Source: an uncultured Clostridia bacterium (GTDB lineage: Bacteria; Bacillota; Clostridia; Oscillospirales; Oscillospiraceae). From it: a DNA stretch of 7,888 nt. Under the pieces are notes generated by a model. That model saw nothing but the letters and a program-made list of their open reading frames with translations. It made no database searches and was not told where the DNA came from. The position numbers were made by a program, and so were the translations under genes. Of this stretch, positions 6,676 to 7,888 are shown piece after piece. Numbering within the stretch: position 1 is the stretch's first letter; every line of letters starts with the position of its first letter. The stretch covers positions 1 to 7,888 of the forward strand of contig CAMWTG010000124.1 of assembly GCA_947177115.1 (NCBI GenBank). Reading direction: 5' to 3'.

Positions 6676-7888
6676 TCAATTGCAGGAGAAGGACTGGTAT
6701 CCCGCCTGACTGCTGGACCAGAAATTGGTCACATCGCTGGCGAGCTTCTCGCTGTCCTTACCGTTCCAGACAAACAGGTCGCCATCGCTGATGTAGGCCA
6801 CCTGGCTGCCGCTCAGATAGGCGGTCCTCCAAACGAATACATCGTCCGCGATACGCTCGCTCTTACCGTTTTTCACCACATAAAGAGAGCCCTCGGTCTG
6901 GGACCGGCGGTCGTTGTACGATATATCCTCCAACTTGAATACCGTGCCATCGTCCAGAAGAACAACGCGGTCGGCGTCCTTGGCCACGGAGGTTTCCTTG
7001 CCGTTGGCATAACAGATCAGTTCGCCGGTGGATCTGTCTTTGTCCATATCGGTGAAATAGTACAGCGCATCCTTGCCGCCGCTTCTGCCCATAACAGGAA
7101 AAGAGAAATCATCATCGGTGATGGTCGAGACAAAGGTCAGGCCCTTTTTATCCACGCTGTAAGTCTGCAGCAGGGCCTCGCCGTCCTCATAGACCACCAG
7201 GACCGCCTCATTCCCGTTTAGGACGTATAGATCATCCAGGCTGCTGTCCTCATCCAGATCGAAGGGGGATTCCTCGCCGCCTACGTTCTGGTACCAGCTT
7301 CGCTCGGCGGCGTCCATCATGCCATAGATATCGCTCGAGTACGCCAGATCCTGCACATCGCACACGGCGGAGATTTCCTGCTCGCTTCTGGCGTAGAGGT
7401 AAACGCCCGCTCCGGCGGAGAAGGTGGGGTAGAAGGCCAACTCCGCAGCCAAGGTGCTCTTCTCTCCATTTTCATAGCGGTTGAGAGTATAGGTGGTCAC
7501 AGTGTACGGCGTATCCTTCAGAGACTGCCGGAGATAGTTCCGGCTCTCCACCGCGGACCACACCTCGTACGCCGCGTTATATGCCTCCCAGTCTGTGGTC
7601 CACCAGCCCCAGGCGTTGGTGGTCTGGTAATCATCGTAGCTGGGTTCCCGCTGTCCGGCATCGCTGGAGGCCAGGGAGTCCGAAACAAAATCATACAGGG
7701 TGTGCTCCTCCATCTCGGTGGTCAGATAGACCAGAGAGACCTTGCCGCCGTCCACGGAAATATCCAGTACATCGGACACATCGGAGAGGAGCTTGGTCTT
7801 CTCCCCGCCGGGGACCTGGCTGTAGATGTCGTAGGTCCCGCTGTACCCCCGATCCCAGTCCCCGTCACCATTGGACTTGCCGTAAACC
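6676..7888 (-). CDS. Acidic beta-repeat protein of unknown function, 5' end outside window
   Basis: The frame is open from the TGA at 6676-6678 to the window edge, giving about 403 visible residues without a stop. A GTG at 7779 could act as a start, but 36 further residues of the same character lie upstream (VYGKSNGDGDWDRGYSG...), so the true start is most likely beyond 7888. The visible part is acidic, polar and without a membrane segment. It has several strand-like repeats built around NGK/GGEK, then a hydrophobic, then A/S-x-D-V, resembling beta-propeller or WD/TolB-like blades. A Trp/Tyr-rich segment lies at 7531-7638 and acidic Asp clusters (DLDEDSSLDD, TDMDKD) occur. By analogy with the neighbouring zinc-ribbon protein, the missing N-terminus may hold a cytoplasmic zinc ribbon and a membrane anchor; this is a guess. 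It is the first visible gene of the - strand operon, 7 bases before the ATPase. Confidence 0.8.
   Translation of the reverse strand, partial: VYGKSNGDGDWDRGYSGTYDIYSQVPGGEKTKLLSDVSDVLDISVDGGKVSLVYLTTEMEEHTLYDFVSDSLASSDAGQREPSYDDYQTTNAWGWWTTDWEAYNAAYEVWSAVESRNYLRQSLKDTPYTVTTYTLNRYENGEKSTLAAELAFYPTFSAGAGVYLYARSEQEISAVCDVQDLAYSSDIYGMMDAAERSWYQNVGGEESPFDLDEDSSLDDLYVLNGNEAVLVVYEDGEALLQTYSVDKKGLTFVSTITDDDFSFPVMGRSGGKDALYYFTDMDKDRSTGELICYANGKETSVAKDADRVVLLDDGTVFKLEDISYNDRRSQTEGSLYVVKNGKSERIADDVFVWRTAYLSGSQVAYISDGDLFVWNGKDSEKLASDVTNFWSSSQAGYQSFSCN

Noticed and set aside
1..7888. CRISPR array, insertion sequence, tRNA or rRNA
   Set aside because: No regularly spaced direct repeats, transposase motifs, terminal inverted repeats or tRNA-like cloverleaf were seen on either strand.

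Overview
The window is GC-rich. Its gene style (short ribosome-binding sites, tight start/stop overlaps, a Clostridia-type short CobU, zinc-ribbon membrane proteins) suggests a high-GC anaerobic Clostridia relative, probably of the Oscillospiraceae/Ruminococcaceae gut group. This is inferred from protein style only; no rRNA or other marker gene is present.

Left part (about 1-1835, + strand): three tightly overlapping genes of the late cobalamin (vitamin B12) pathway, the nucleotide-loop assembly step. They are cobS (cobalamin synthase), a short cobU-like adenosylcobinamide kinase/guanylyltransferase relative, and a cobC-like alpha-ribazole phosphatase of the histidine phosphatase family. cobS overlaps cobU by 10 bp, and cobU overlaps cobC by 4 bp (ATGA). 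cobT is not visible. The first ~60 bases may be the tail of a leader, possibly a cobalamin riboswitch, but this is weak. A strong hairpin at 1794-1834 lies between the two convergent gene groups and probably ends transcription from both sides.

Right part (7888 down to 1884, - strand): a five-gene operon read right to left. (1) A large, acidic, beta-repeat protein whose 5' end lies outside the window. (2) An ABC transporter ATPase. (3) A protein with an N-terminal zinc ribbon, one membrane segment and a ~470-residue outer domain. (4) and (5) Two different ABC-2 type permeases, each with a large loop after the first membrane segment. Gaps within the operon are 7, 24 and 13 bp, followed by a 4-bp overlap (GTGA). 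This looks like a heteromeric ABC exporter or membrane-remodelling complex with two accessory proteins. Its substrate cannot be read from sequence.

The most notable points are the makeup of this five-gene operon, an ATPase whose Walker A Ser/Thr is replaced by Ala, the short CobU lacking the usual guanylylation-histidine region, and the open extension of the last gene through the window edge.
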